Shown here piece after piece: positions 1-12,468 of a stretch of DNA of 64,000 nucleotides. Each line of letters opens with the position of its first letter. Positions within the stretch are counted from its first letter, which is position 1. Made by a program: the position numbers and the translations under genes. The stretch is from NCBI GenBank assembly GCA_951802425.1, contig OX637797.1:2046001-2110000 (forward strand), given 5' to 3'. Source of the stretch: Clavaria fumosa (Eukaryota > Basidiomycota > Agaricomycetes > Agaricales > Clavariaceae). The notes beneath the pieces were generated by a model. That model worked only from the letters and a program-made list of their open reading frames with translations. It did not search any database and was not told where the DNA came from.

Positions 1-275
1 CGAACGGTTTACGTCTTCTCTTTATCATCTCGTGGGAGACTAAATCAAGAATCGAGCACTTACTATTGATTCACGAGTCCCAAGAACGACAGTAAAAAGA
101 GCCATGCAGAAGTTTTTATCCTTCCTGTATGTGGTGTCCAAAAAACGTCCAACGGAGACCGCCTGTCTGGTAAGTGATAAGCGAGCGAGTGAGAACCATC
201 ATCACACACGTGACCACCCGGCGACTTGGGCTGAGCATTTAGTTCATCCCGCACCGTCCGTTTTACTTTCTACGC

Positions 276-3200
276 ATGGAGGGCGAGGAGTTCGAAAAGC
301 TGCTCGCTTTGTGCAATAGCAGCGGTATGTCTATAGTATATCGCGTGGAGTTTCCTGATCCTCAACTGTATCTCAGATGTGGAGACTCGAGTGAGCGGGG
401 TCACCAAGTTGCACGCCGCGTTCGAGTCTGGAATTGAGGTGCGTTTTCTCAATCCCCAATGTTTGCGTAATTCAGAGCGCTCCGTATTTGCGAGGCTGAC
501 TCGGTCCTTTGGCGGCAGATTATTGACAAGGAGGTTGTTCTTGGTACTCTCAAGTCCTGTCTTCGCACTTCCAACCAGCATCTTTGCAATGCTACTCTGG
601 CTGCGATACCTCCGCTCCTACCTCTTCTCGTCAGCCCGAATCTCACACATAGTTCGCCTCTAAGGCCTCCCTCCAGATCATCCTCTACTTCCTCGCACAA
701 TCCTGCCTCATCTCCCGTAGACTCGTACACCCTTCGTCAAGTCATCCACGCTTTTCTGCCAGCCGGTGGCGTTATTGATAGGTTGGGAGATAGCCGTGAC
801 AAAGCACGGGATAAAGCTCAAGAGATCTTGCTCATCTTGGGTGGAATAGCCTTTCGAAGCTCGAGCGCGAGTCTTGTGGTTTCAAAGTCTAAAGATGGCA
901 GCAAACCACCGGAGACACCGTTGACATTATTTGAGAGACATTTCAGAGAAGTTGGGCTGGGCAGCAAGGTGTGGAGAGTGAGGGAACAGGTGCGCATTTC
1001 CGCTCACATTGAATTGATCAACTGACATGCCATGGACTGCCTGCCTTCCCAGTCACTCACAACGCTTGTGCATTTACGTCGTGCCCAAAATTCCTTCCCA
1101 ATTCGACCATATCTCCCTTTGTTAGTTGCCGCGCTCGAAGATAGCGACGCCCGCGTCCGTGAATGTGCACGAGAGTCAGTCGTCGAGCTTTATAATGGCC
1201 CCGGTGTAACAGATACAGCACGCGCCGATTTAAAAGCTACGATGGCGAAGAAAAATGTCAGAAAAGGAATTGTTGAGGGTATCCTGAGTAAATTGGTTTA
1301 TGGTAGTGGCGCTGCTGCGGGGCTCGCCATTGTGCCAATCGAAGGATCGGAGAACGGCGACTTGAGCGAGAGGCCAAAAGAGTACATCCCTCCTAGCTTG
1401 GCGCTGCAAGCCAAACAACCAACTGTGGAAGCGAATACTGGCCCGAATGTCCCCGCGCGTCCCGGAAATTCTACCACCGGGCATGATGCGCCTCGACCTC
1501 CTAGCCGTGCCGCTACAGGCCCTTCATCGGACGCAGCGGGTACGAGTATCGCCGACCTCCGTCCGATCTATGTGTGTGTGCCTTATGATCTCCCGTTCGA
1601 ATGACTCATTGATTTTCAGATTACTTCAAACCGCGACTTGGAGAACGAATTTGCCAGCATGGTAAAACCTTTCGAGGTCAGTGGCATGTCGACTGCTTGC
1701 CCATCGGTTGCCTTATTTTCCCAGCAGGGTAAAGAGACTGAACATAACTGGTCAGCCCGTGAACAAAGCATCCTTCGTGTGCGAGGTATGCTGAAAGGGG
1801 ATGTCCACCTCCGCTACATGGACGCCTTTCTAGCATGTCTGAAGGATAATTTTATCCAATCATCTCTCAAGACCGTAAGCTGCTCGTCCCATTCTCATAC
1901 CGACTCTGATACATAATTTCGTTGGTCAGCTTGCCAGCCTGAGGACAACTGTAGCCGTGAATACCTGTTTCCTCTATACCGAACTTGCGGTAGCGCTTGG
2001 GCCAGCACTGGATCAGTTCTGCGATACCCTCTTGACAAATTTGCTCAGAATGGCGGGATTCACGAAGAAGATCGCCGCACAGCAGTCTCAGAACACTGTC
2101 ACGAACATTATCACCCACTGCTCCGCCCAGCCTCGCATTGTCCTCCCTCGACTTTCGCTCACTCTACAAGAGAAGACTGTGCAAGCGCGTGCCTTTGTGG
2201 TCGGACACATCAAAACATTCTTGGAAGCGCATGGTCAGCGATCCAAGCATTTCATAGAAAGTGCCGGTGGCCTGGAGCTACTGGAAAAGGCGTTCAGACA
2301 TCTGCTGGCCGACCAAAATCCGGCGGTGCGTGAAAGCGCACGCGTCTGCTTCTGGGTTTTCGAAAGCATATGGCGAGACAGAGGGCACGCCATCTTGGAA
2401 TCTCTGGACAACAACGCACGCAAGCAGCTCGAGAAAGCCTGCCCCGACCCGGCTGCCGCGCGGGCCATCGCAACCGTGAAAAGCCCATTGCCTAAAAGGA
2501 GCAGCGTCGCCGCTGCCATTGCTGCAAGCCGGGCAAAGGCGAAGGCCATCGCAGCCGCTCCACCCACTTTGTACCACCAGGCTACATCAGCATCCCATGC
2601 TTCTCGTGCCATCTCGCCTCCCCTGAGGCAAGGTGCGGCACAGTTGCCTTCCTCCAGAACCCCTGCGATCCAACGCTCCACATCCTCGTCTACCTCCCCT
2701 CCAACTTCGCCCCGCGCTCGAATTGTTTCTAACCCAATGTCCAGGACCATGAGTTCTAACACAGTACGCGTGAAGACTCGCTCTCCGCCTAGTTCAATGA
2801 AGGGCACGTCGCCACCCACTTCGCCCATCGCCTTTTCAACGCCATCTAAGCGGTCACCCTTGGCGGCCACCCGCTCCGCGAGTAGCTCTTCCCTCCGCGC
2901 CGCCCTCCAGATCCCTCTACCAGCGTCCCCTCCCCAAAGCCCTATAACACAGGCTCCCCAAAATGACGTACCCCCCATCGCTCCCCCCGCTCCCCGTCCA
3001 TCCGTCTTGATCCCCGTCTTAGATGGAGATCAGGATCTACTTATGGCGGCGGCGATACCAATACCTGAAGACACCGAGTCTGATCTAGAAGACCAAGCGA
3101 ACCAGTTGTCCTTCTCAGCTGTCTTCGAAGCCCGCGCACCGCCAACGCCCCGATCTACCTCCCAGGCGCGATCTCCATCACCAAAGTCGTCCCGCGACGA

Positions 3201-4844
3201 CCCTTCGTCTGTGGCGAACGGCGCACAGTCGCTGGAATCGATTGCACCTGGTCCGCAGCCGATCGTGGAGGACGCGATGAGAGCGCGGGCGGAGCAGGCC
3301 GAAAGCGCTGCCGAGCGGCTGCTCGAGCTTGTTGATTCTGAGGAGGAGGCAGCGCATCACTCGCCCATACCTACCTCGTTGCTGGTCGGGAACAGCTCGC
3401 AGTCCCCGAAAGGCAAGCATAAACTGACACCTTCGCCAGCGAGCAGGAGAGAGGCGCCCGCTCCTGCCACTCCAGTAAATAGAAACAATGCCATCCTGAA
3501 ACAGGCGGCGATGTTCAAGAACAGCCCGCGGCCGAATGGCAAGTCCTCGTCGTTGTTGGATGTATTGATGGGCCAGAAGCATGAGACTGGATGGTGGGTG
3601 AAGAGGATGAATTGTGTGTCTCAGCTTAACTTACCGCGCTCGAGTTCTGATATTTGAGCCAGTCATCAAAAGGACTCCGCGCAAGGTTGCACACCGCGCA
3701 GACTGGCTAAAAGAACTTGACACTTGTATCTCTGCACTGGAGACTGGCGAAGCTGGCGTCCAAGCATTGCAGAATTTGGCTCTGCTCTGCATCGAGAAGC
3801 CTGTCCCTGAGCAGCCTACCAATAGTTTGGATTCTTCAATGGAATCCGCTCACGCTCTACCACTCATGTCCCCTGAAAGTGAACTGTGGACCAAGAACAA
3901 ATTGTTCACCCGGATGTTCAGCGCCTTGCTGACGTTCTTGAGCCCATCTTTGGTAAGCAAATATCTCTCAGAAATTGAAGATGTCCTCATCATCCTTACA
4001 GGAAGAAGACGTACTAGAGTACGGCCTCATCGTCCTTTGGGAAATCCTGCACCATCAAGCACCGCTCATCGAAGGGAAGGAAGCGCAAGTTTTCTCATTC
4101 CTTTTGAGCATACGCTATTGCAACAAAACCAACGTAAGCCGCTGTCTCCTCTCCTAGCTCCAAGAAAGACACCATTCCACCCAATCTCTCTCCACCCTAG
4201 GTGCTCGAGGCGACGAACACCATCCGGGACGACCTCGCCGCGCGGATTGAGCCGGTGTACGGGCTAGTCACCCTGCACGCGAGCCTGCGCGACTTCCGGA
4301 TCGAGCCACCGCCACCCGCAGCGGCCGCGGCGGCGTCAAAACCAGACGAGGTCAAGGCTGCGACGTATGCGTTTGGGCTGTGTGCGCTCGGCAAATTCAT
4401 CCTGCGCCTGCCGGCGGAGGTCGTGGAGGATGAGTTACCGCGGATGCGCGAGACCCTCACGTCGGTAAGGGATTTTTTTTTCCCTCTCTTTTTTAAGCTG
4501 TTCTGTGTTGCCCCGCCTAAACGCACTCCATTCCGGAACAGGCGCTGAACGACCGGAGCTCGCTTGTGGTGCGCGAGTCGGCGGCGGCGGCGATCATCGC
4601 GGCGCAGCTTGTGCTGCAGGACGAGACGCACCTGTTCGCGCTGCTGGACGGGCTCGCGGACGACAAGAAGAACCTGCTCACATATCTGTTCGACAAGCAT
4701 GCGGTGCGGGGCATCGGCGGTGGAGGTTGGGCCTCGCCGGCGGCCAAGTCGGGCATGGAGAGACTCGCGAAGGAGATGGGGCGGCTGGACGCGCGGACGA
4801 GTACCCCGCCGAGACTGCCGCTGATGAAGGTGTCGGGGTTGTAG
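276..4844 (+). CDS. CLASP-family microtubule-stabilising protein (Cls1/Stu1-like)
   Basis: CLASP proteins bind the microtubule lattice and plus ends through TOG domains and promote rescue and spindle stability. Spliced exons 276-324, 377-438, 519-989 and from 1053 give an N-terminal helical-repeat domain containing RPYLPLLVAALEDSDARVRE, a typical CLASP_N repeat. A second TOG-like block follows (EGKETEHNWSAREQ, then a run of HEAT-like helices near 1960-2440). A long Ser/Pro/Ala-rich basic linker (about 2480-3540) follows and holds an SPIP tetrapeptide at 3361-3372, fitting the SxIP motif that binds EB1. A C-terminal helical domain (3660-4844) ends in LPLMKVSGL. The gene has about ten short introns. 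The intron near 3596-3626 is the least certain because its best splice would be only 31 nt. Family assignment is strong. I cannot separate the Stu1 and Cls1 names. Confidence 0.9.
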
Positions 4845-5057
4845 GCTGCGGTATGTTCATTCTTTTCTTTTTATATGTTCCAGACGGAAATTTTCCATTG
4901 CCCGCCTTGCCTCTGCATTCTCTGCTCAATACCACTGTGGAGTGATTCGTGCCTCTTTCATGCTCTTTTCTCATACCTTAGTCACCCAGTTACTTAGTGT
5001 GAACTGGATTCATTTTAATTATTATTTTCGTCATTTAAGATACGAAGGTGCATTGGT

Positions 5058-6427
5058 TCACAGCAAGATGCCCGTCCTTCTCGCGAAATAATACCCCATC
5101 CCGGCGAGGAGACCGCCGAGATGGCCAATCGTGTCTGTGCCGCCTCGCTGTGCGGAGAAACAAATTATTAGTAATAAATTAGATCAGCGATTCGGCGAGT
5201 ACTCGATGGTAGCGCGTGAACCGGAGATTAGCAAAATGGGACTAACCATGTCCTTGGCCGTGCTGTATCCGTCGAACGCGAAGATCCCCGTGACGAGCAC
5301 CCAGATGGGGAGCGGGATGATGCCGTAGAGCATGACCCTCGCCTTCGGGGCGACACACGCGACGTACGACAGGAGCGCGTATATCGCCGCTGGTTGGGAG
5401 CAACCGGTTGTTTGTTGTTTTGTGTGGGCGTGAGGGGAGAGGAGGGATGAGACGATCGGGACGCCTGGAGGTGATACGGGAGGGAGACGAACCGCTTGCG
5501 CCGTGCGAGGCGAAGGAGGCCTTGCCCTTGATGCGCGTATTGTAATACATGCTCAGCAGACCAGCTGCAACGCCGGCTTGTGTATGGGAAGGGGGGGGCG
5601 GAGTTAAGTTGGGTAAGCTGGGGGCATTTCTCGGGAAAGAAGGGGGAAAGGGTTACCGCCGAGGTAGAGACAGAGGAAGCGCGTGTTACCGAGGGCGAAC
5701 AGGAGTGGCTGCGCAAAGTAGTAGTAGGTAAAGCCGTTAAAGAAGAGGTGTGACAGGCTCTCGTGCGAGAAGCAGGAGGTGACGACGGTCCATCTGTCCT
5801 TTCGGGGAAAATGGCGGTTGGAGTGGTGAGATGGGCCCTGGAGAGAGGAGTGAAAGAGGAGGTAAGGGGGCGGACACACATGCGCCCGGAGGAGAGGTTG
5901 GTGTAGCTGTTGGTGAAGTTGTTGAGCATCCAGTGCCAGAGTTTGAAGTTTTTGTGTTCCTTTGGAAACGGGAGGCGAGACGTTATCGCATTCGTCATCC
6001 ATCTCGGGATCGAGAAACTTACCGTTTCGACCTTGGCGACAGCCCAGAGCAGGAAAACGGTCCCGTTGAGAGCCATGATGCCATAGAAGATCACGTTGGG
6101 CGGGTAGGAATCGAACCCTCCGCGCCCTCCGCTACTGCCACCGCCGCCTTCCTGTTGGGAATGGGGTAGGGGCTTGGGCCGGCGCGGCGGGGGTCGCGAC
6201 ACCCGGTGAAGCGGGTGGCGTTCGCGATGCGTCGCCAGACGCCAGGGCGTACCAGGCGTGAAATGGAGGAGGGAAGAGCCCGGAGAAAGGACACCGGAGA
6301 GCGTGTAGGAACGCCTGAGCCTGAGCCTGAGCGGGGCGTGTGCGGCCGCTAAGGATGGGGGCAGCGACAGGGCGTTGCGAGCACAGGCCCTGCGGAGGGA
6401 GTGTCCCGCACACAGTTTGAGAGACAT
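5058..6427 (-). CDS. Mitochondrial rhomboid protease (Pcp1/PARL type)
   Basis: This is an intramembrane serine protease of the inner mitochondrial membrane. In yeast, Pcp1 cleaves Mgm1 and Ccp1. The N-terminus is rich in Arg, Ser and Ala with almost no acidic residues, as in a mitochondrial presequence, and is followed by a Gly-rich stretch and a first membrane helix (VIFYGIMALNGTVFLLWAV). The rhomboid core then follows: WHWMLNNFTNS, a helix with SHLFFNGFTYYYFAQ, the catalytic serine region SHGASAAIYALLSY (GxSx, formed across an intron) and the catalytic histidine in GHLGGLLAGMGYYF. The last exon is 5058-5147 after an intron at 5148-5246. The start chosen is the Met of MSLKLCAGHS. An upstream in-frame Met exists but would lie in the divergent promoter shared with TRAPPC2. 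The C-terminus is TGILL. Confidence 0.88.
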
Positions 6428-6576
6428 TGCGGGGTGGGATGCTCGACGGTCGGCGCGCCGCGCCGAGTGTAGGTGTACGTGCTTGTTTGGCGTCGGTCGA
6501 CGCGTGTGGTCGAGCAACTTCACTACGCTGCCGCTCCCTGGCTTCACACGACGCTCGTTGTTACTGATTGCTCATC
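6428..6576. promoter_or_regulatory. Short divergent promoter, rhomboid / TRAPPC2
   Basis: The start codons of the rhomboid gene (-) and TRAPPC2 gene (+) are only about 150 bases apart, so the two genes must share a compact bidirectional promoter. I see no TATA box. The segment is GC-rich. Confidence 0.5.
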
Positions 6577-7338
6577 ATGTCGCACCATCTGTTCATCCTC
6601 TCGCCGTCGGACGTACCGCTGTACAGCTTAATACACTATTCTACGAAACCTGCGCCTGCTGCGCCGTCACCGTTGTCATCGAACCTGCCTACGTGGTCTA
6701 CTTCGGCGTTCGCAGGGACGTTGACGGCGTTGTCCGGAGCAACGAGCGCCACGCAGTCTCATCATGTCCAAGGGGGTGGTGCAGGGGCGAGGGGAGTGGG
6801 TGGCGGACAAGACCGACATGTGATTCAGATGATTGCGAATGCGAGTTTGGATGTGGTGGAGGATGTTATGCGCAAGGATGGATCGATGTGAGTATGGGTG
6901 GGGTTGGTCTAAGCGTGTGGTTGTCGTTGTGGTTGTCGTTGTGGTTGTCGTCGTTGAGTTAAAATTTTGATTGAATCAAACAGGTACTTGAAAGCGGTAG
7001 ACAAGTTTAACGAATGGACGGTTTCAGTGTTCGTTACGCCTGGCAGTGAGCAGCAACACTGTTTCCATGACTGAGAAATAATAATAACATACACATAGAT
7101 GTCAAATTTATACTGCTACACGAGACGAAGAATGACGATGGGATACGGTCATTTTTCGTGGATGTTTGGGAATTATATGTGAAGGTCTGTGGGTGATGAT
7201 GGCCATTACCTGAATGATTGGACTGACTGAATGATAATTATACAGACGATGTTGAACCCGTTTCACAGTGCACACACCGTGATTAAAAGCCACATCTTTG
7301 ATACGCGAATCAGAGCCAGTGCTAAAAAGTATCTGTAA
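6577..7338 (+). CDS. TRAPPC2: TRAPP complex subunit 2 (sedlin, Trs20)
   Basis: This is a longin-fold core subunit of the TRAPP tethering and Rab-GEF complexes at the ER-Golgi and Golgi. Exons 6577-6887, 6984-7045, 7099-7184 and 7246-7338 join in frame to give 183 residues. Family blocks visible are HVIQMIANASLDVVEDVMRK, LKAVDKFNEWTVSVFVTPGN, VKFILLHETKNDDGIRSFF and the C-terminal NPFHSAHTVIKSHIFDTRI. The protein is longer than the usual ~140 residues because of a Ser/Thr/Gly-rich insert of about 45 residues between the first strands. Splices restore the conserved PGN and YVK junctions, which supports this model. The continuous frame would stop early at each intron. Confidence 0.93.
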
Positions 7339-8054
7339 CTACGATGAGGTGATGATGTAATCAATCAACGGTTGATGGTTGTTTATTTGTACATTGTATA
7401 TTATTATTTGGTTATGTGACATCTTGTGCCACATTTCGCTCCACGTTCACACAGCCACCCCTTTTTGCCAGCCTTTTCCTCTTCCTTTCTTCAACCCCAT
7501 CATCCTCTTCTTCTTCTTCTCCTCCTCCTCCTCCTCCCCGTCTCGTCTGCCCGTCTCTCTCTCTCTCTCTCTCCTCTCTCCCCTCTCCTCTCTCCAACCA
7601 GTCACAGGCTGCCATTTCAATTTTTTCTCTCTTTTTTTTATCTCGTCGGCCGCCCTTCTGCCAGCGCGGACAAAAATCCACAAAAAATATATAAAATTCC
7701 GTCCAGCTAGACCATAAAAAACCATTCTGTCCTTCTTCATCTTCAACCGTCAGCCTATTCCTCGCCCTACCCTCTTCTCTCCCTCCACCTCGCCTGGTTC
7801 CCAGCCTCAACACTCTACCTTAACCCATCTCAATCCCAACGTTGCTGTGCGAGGAGAGAGAGACGATTGCCCCACAGACACGAAAGCCAACCCTCCGCCC
7901 CTTTTTTTCAGTATGCAGCTTATTTCTTCCTCTCTTTCGTGACACGATCAATCTGATCACTCCGCAGCTGTACCACCTTTCTTCAAACGTATTCATTCCA
8001 ATTAATCTTTTGACCACCACCACTTCACAACTTTGACAAGATCAAAGCCCATCA
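7339..8054. promoter_or_regulatory. Pyrimidine-rich promoter and leader with TATA-like element
   Basis: The segment between TRAPPC2 and the next gene holds a long C/T-rich tract (about 7440-7660, including a CT dinucleotide run near 7555-7575), then an A/T-rich TATA-like element (about 7683-7696) and a second C/T-rich leader up to the start at 8055. This layout is common for strongly expressed fungal genes. Long ORFs here on either strand are by-products of the biased composition. Confidence 0.5.
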
Positions 8055-9693
8055 ATGGCCGCACCCAACCCACGTGCATCTTTACTCTCTGGTCTTCGTA
8101 CCGGCGGCGTCCGTTCTGCGTCAAGTTCTCAAAACAATCTACCGCTCTCCGCTGCTCCAGGTGTAACCTTCAATCTAACCGTCACTCCCTCTCCCGAACC
8201 CTCCCCCTACGACTCTCCCCTCCCTCATGTCAGCGACATGCCTAACAGCATGCCCAATAGCATGCATTTCTCCCCTGCCCCCGAAAGGCAAATGCCCAAC
8301 ACAGCTGCAGTCGATGGCGCCAACAGTCGCTTTGCTCATCAGCAGGCTGCCAAAGCGCGAGGAATGAACCCGTACAGCCCTCCCTTCAGTCCCGCCTTCT
8401 ATCAATCCCCGCTTCCGTCCCCGCAGCTCCAGCTCCAAGCCCAGGCATTGCAGATGCAAATGATGCAACTGGAGATCTTGCGTTTGCAGGTCAGTCGCTC
8501 TCCCATTTCCTCGTCGTATTCCGTCTCATTATGACGCATGCATAGGCTCAACAACAACAGGCAGAGCTCTATGCTCAGACCGAACGTCAGCAAAATCAGA
8601 TCAGGCCCACCAATTTCACTCCCCCTTCCAGCGCCGGGCCCCTCAGCGCCGGCTTCGACCTGCGATCTGCCACACTCCGCCGCATCAGCCAGGCCGAGCA
8701 TCTCAGGTCCCATCTGGGTAGCGCCGGCATGCAGCAGGCACCCATGTCTGCTACCATCAGCGGCCGGTTCGGAGCACGGGTGTCTAGCGGCCTCGCTGCT
8801 GCAGCGGCTATTGCTGGTGAAAACGACGACGACATCCTCCCCTCGGGGTCCAGTCAGACCACCGTGATTAGCGGCGGGACCTCCCTGGGCTCGCCCGCTT
8901 CTAACAACATGGGCGGCATGACCCCGTCGAAGTCGGACGCGGCCGTCTCCTGGAGACGTGGCGGCAACAACAACTCGGTGCTGAGCGGCGGCCACCGCAC
9001 CATCTCTATCTCCGTCACGCCGCCCCCGACCGCGCGCCTGTCGCCGCCGTTGCCGGTGGCAGCATCTACCACCACCACCAACCCCACGAATGCCAACCAC
9101 ACTCATGCTCACGCGAGCAAGGCGCGCCCGCTCCCGCTACGCTTCATCACTGCTTCGTCGCAGCCGCTGCCTACCGTGGCCGTCATTGCGGACGCCACTG
9201 ACACAGGGGACGATGCGGGCGTTGGGGTAGGGCGCTCCACGTCGTTGTCGTCGTCGTCGTCCTCCTCTGAGGAGAGTGAAGGCTCGGCCTCGCCCCCGAC
9301 GACCCCGCAATCTGCTTCTTCGAACGAGGAACTTCTCTCGCTGCGCGAAGAAGCTGCGAAGAAGCTCTATGCGGGGCTGGGGATCGGGAGGCTGGGGATC
9401 GGGAGGCCTGTCAGCGGTGTCCCTGCGTCGACGTCCGCCGCGACAATGACTACTCCTGTGGCGAGCCACAGGATGGTCAGCCAGCCGCTTAGGCAGCCCC
9501 GTGGGCCGCCTTCGGGCGCGGACGAGCTCGGACCTATGAACTTTGCGACGAGGATCAGAAGGAAGGCGATTGGCGGTGAGTTAATTTTGTTTGTTTATTC
9601 GTTCATTCGGTTCTTCATCTGATCGGATGCATCGTTTTAGGGTTGGGCACGTTGATGGACGCGCGCGAGAGGCGCGATATCGAGGCCTTTTGA
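8055..9693 (+). CDS. Low-complexity Ser/Pro/Ala-rich protein, function unknown
   Basis: Exons 8055-8489, 8546-9575 and 9641-9693 splice in frame to 505 residues. I do not recognise a named domain. The N-terminal third is Pro/Ser-rich and contains a Gln/Met-rich predicted helix (about residues 122-160, LQLQAQALQMQMMQLEIL) that could form a coiled coil. The middle is Ser/Thr/Gly-rich with a serine run near 9241-9285. A short charged segment follows (ELLSLREEAAKKLYAGLG, with the hexamer GLGIGR/LGIGR repeated). The last 25 residues (RIRRKAIGGLGTLMDARERR) look like a conserved basic tail. The long pyrimidine-rich leader suggests high expression. A role in transcription or RNA binding is possible from composition alone, but nothing proves it. 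Confidence 0.7.
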
Positions 9694-10131
9694 AACGCGA
9701 TAACACTATTAAGGTGTTGTACTATTTGCAATGATTCGCACTTTTTTCCTTGTCTCTCTCTGTGTCTCCGCACCCACGCCCCAACACCCAGCCTTTTGCG
9801 CAAATGGTCGGTTGCGTTTGTTCGACTTTTCCTTTTCCTTAACGGACACTCGGGTCTCGCGTCTCCTTCCCTTTTTTTTCTTTTAACTTATTTCTATGAT
9901 CAACCCCTTATATCTTCTGCCATGTCTTACCATTGACTTCGGAGCCTAAATGACACCCTTCCTTGTTGTATTCACACAAACTTGGGAAACGAGTGTATGT
10001 TAAATATAACAAGCTAAGGCACACACACCGGAGAGCGCGACCGCTTCGCTTTAGCATGCGGGACCGCACACACATGGGACTGACTATACCCGCCAACAAA
10101 GCGGTTCTCGATCGCCCGATCGTACGGTATC
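9694..10131. other. Convergent 3' intergenic segment
   Basis: This lies between the 3' ends of the low-complexity protein gene (+) and ARP4 (-). It is T-rich near 9745-9890, consistent with 3' ends. I see no gene. Confidence 0.5.
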
Positions 10132-12243
10132 TTATTTGCACCGCTGCCCCACAATAGCCTTTCCGTGCTCCTTTGTCGGGGTGTCAATCGCCAATTGATC
10201 GAATAACACCACCGCCGGGGGTTCGCTCACCTGCCACTCCTCCTTGCTGATCCACAGCTGGTGAAACGTCCCCAGACTCGCGAGGATGCTCCCCCCGAGC
10301 CAGCCGCCGTACCGCCGCTCGAGCGGGTTGCCCGGCGCGTGGATCTTCACCTGCGAAGAGGAAATAGAAAAATAGAAAAAAGGCGCAAGTGCACGCGCGC
10401 GCATATAATGCAAGCGTAACCGAAGAAGAAAAAAAGAAACGAACAGCAGGCGAAAGGGAAGAAGGAAGAAGAGAAGGGCGTGTCAGACGCGAACAATAGA
10501 GAGCCAATGGAAAAGAGTGGATAGAAGGGGAGGGGAGAGACGCACGTGTGTAAAGTTGCGCGAGAGCTCATTGGTGAGGCGGTCGCCGAAGCCCGCGAGG
10601 AGGCTCCCGCCGCCGGTGAGCACGATGTTGCCCATGAGCACCTGGCGCAGCTCCGGCTCGCACGCGCGCAGCGACTCGGAGATGAGCTGCGGGATCGTCT
10701 TGGGCAGGTTTGGGTTCGTGGCCTGGGGGGTGTCGAGGATTGCCGGGTGTATTATAGTACAAGAAGAAAAAGTAAGTGGACGTCCTTGTAGGGCGCAAGG
10801 GAATGGATGGCGCGCACGAGGAGTTGGGTGGAGTGGTTGAATAGCTGTTCACCGACTTGGAAGCGCTCATGGGTGTAGAAGGCGTTGTACCCCGTCGGGA
10901 ACTCGTATTGTCGCGACGGCCGGGATAGGGCGACTCTACCCATAACAGTGCAAAGAAGAAAACAGAAATTAGCACGCAGAAACGTAGATGAACCAGAACT
11001 GACTGGTAATTCCAGCCCTGGTCTAAGACACCAGCAACGCTGTGAGTCCACTCTTCGACCTCCTTTGCTTCGGCCCAGGTTTTCCAGCTCTCGGTCGTCT
11101 GCGCGAGCCGGTCCTCACGCAGCGTGTATTTTGCAGGCGCGTGCGGCTCTACTGCCTTAGTGTGGTCAGGCAGACCAGGAAACAAAGAAAGGGAAAGATC
11201 AATCAGTGAAAAACGCGTCCAGCAAGAAAGGCGCCCGAGGAACGAACATGCTTCATGCAGAGAGGGGAAATAGGTGGGCACTCACCGTTTTATTCAATAC
11301 TAGCTGAGACGGCCACAGTTCAGCGGCAGGCCGTGTTGGCGTGGCCGTCGTCAGGATGTGTTTGCAGTGCGCTTGCACCAGTTGGGGCAATCCGGAGTAA
11401 ACGAGGCCTATTGACGACGACAATTACGTGAAACAGGTGCGGGAAGGACGAACGGGCCGCGCCTTTTCGCAAGACATAACCGTCGACGACAGGAACCACG
11501 CTCGCCATGGCTGATCCGATATCGATCACGAGCGCGGAACCTTTGCCAGCGGCGAAGCTTTTGGGACGACACGATATGTCAGCGGGAGACAAACGGGCAG
11601 TGCCGTTGCTGGTGGGAGAGTGACGCACGCGCTCAGGACGCCTGTGTTAGCGATGTAGAACGCAGGGACCTGGAACTCTTCAAACATGATTTCCGCCATG
11701 CGTTCCCGGTTCGCGGTCGTGTTCCACGAGGGCTCGGTGACGAGCACCGGATGCTCTGATGGGTTACATCGCATCTCGTCCACCAGCGCGTGGGAGATGA
11801 GGTTTTTTATAGGGTTGAAATCCAGTACTTGAGAACAGAAAGACAAACATGCATGGAGCAGGGGCGACGGGGAAAATGTGAGGGCGAACGTACTGAGCCC
11901 GTCGCTGATAGGATTGCCAATCTCCATCCCCGCCCTCCACACAGAGGGACCGTGCTGGCCGATGTACAGTTTGGCGAGCTTCGGCTTGTCTGCGCCGGGT
12001 GCCGCGTTCTCGTCGCCCATGGGCACGTCGCCCGAGGAGGGGCCGGGGGGCTCTGGTTTGTACCCGTAGCAAGACGGCACGATGGACTTTGGGTGGTCAT
12101 CCCCCGCGTATCCGGCGCGCACAGAGGAGGCGCCAATGTCGACGACGAGGGCCGAGACCTCATCTACGGGGCAAGAGCACGACGTCAACAAGTACGCGAT
12201 GCGTATGGGGTGCGGTCGACGCACCTCCGCCATAGTTTACCAT
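10132..12243 (-). CDS. ARP4: Actin-related protein 4 (Arp4/BAF53 type)
   Basis: Nuclear actin-related protein shared by the INO80, SWR1 and NuA4 chromatin complexes. The first exon is tiny (12225-12243, MVNYGG) and splices to 12163, giving [17 protein letters not shown], the standard Arp4 start. Actin-fold motifs follow: [75 protein letters not shown] and, near the end, [18 protein letters not shown] and [19 protein letters not shown]. An insert rich in Pro, Gly and Asp after the first strand is typical of Arp4. The last intron puts WISKEEWQ next to [12 protein letters not shown], the usual Arp4 C-terminus. There are about seven introns. Confidence 0.92.
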
Positions 12244-12468
12244 CCTGTTCTCCTGTTGATTGAGGCAAGCTGGGTTCGCGCTTTGACACGGACGGGATTG
12301 GAATTTTGGAAAGTGTTCGACACGACTTTGACTTGCTGGCCGTGGATTACTGCAACACAACAGACAAGCACCTCTCTGGTGGTTCGTCAATGGTCTGCAC
12401 GAGCCCTGAATTTCATCAAGCTGTAATATCACTGTATTCCGAAATTCCACCTGAGACCATTACAGTAA

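Noticed and set aside
2235..2978. 247-codon minus-strand ORF inside the CLASP gene
   Set aside because: Antisense shadow of the Ser/Pro-rich linker; no recognisable domain.
6375..6962. 195-codon plus-strand ORF upstream of TRAPPC2
   Set aside because: It crosses the promoter and TRAPPC2 exon 1 in another frame with a Cys-rich random composition.
7412..7813. Long Glu/Arg-rich ORF on the minus strand
   Set aside because: It is the reverse reading of a pyrimidine-rich promoter tract, with strong composition bias and no domain.
8402..9112. 236-codon minus-strand ORF
   Set aside because: Lies wholly antisense to the spliced 505-residue gene and is rich in Arg/Gly from reversed codons.
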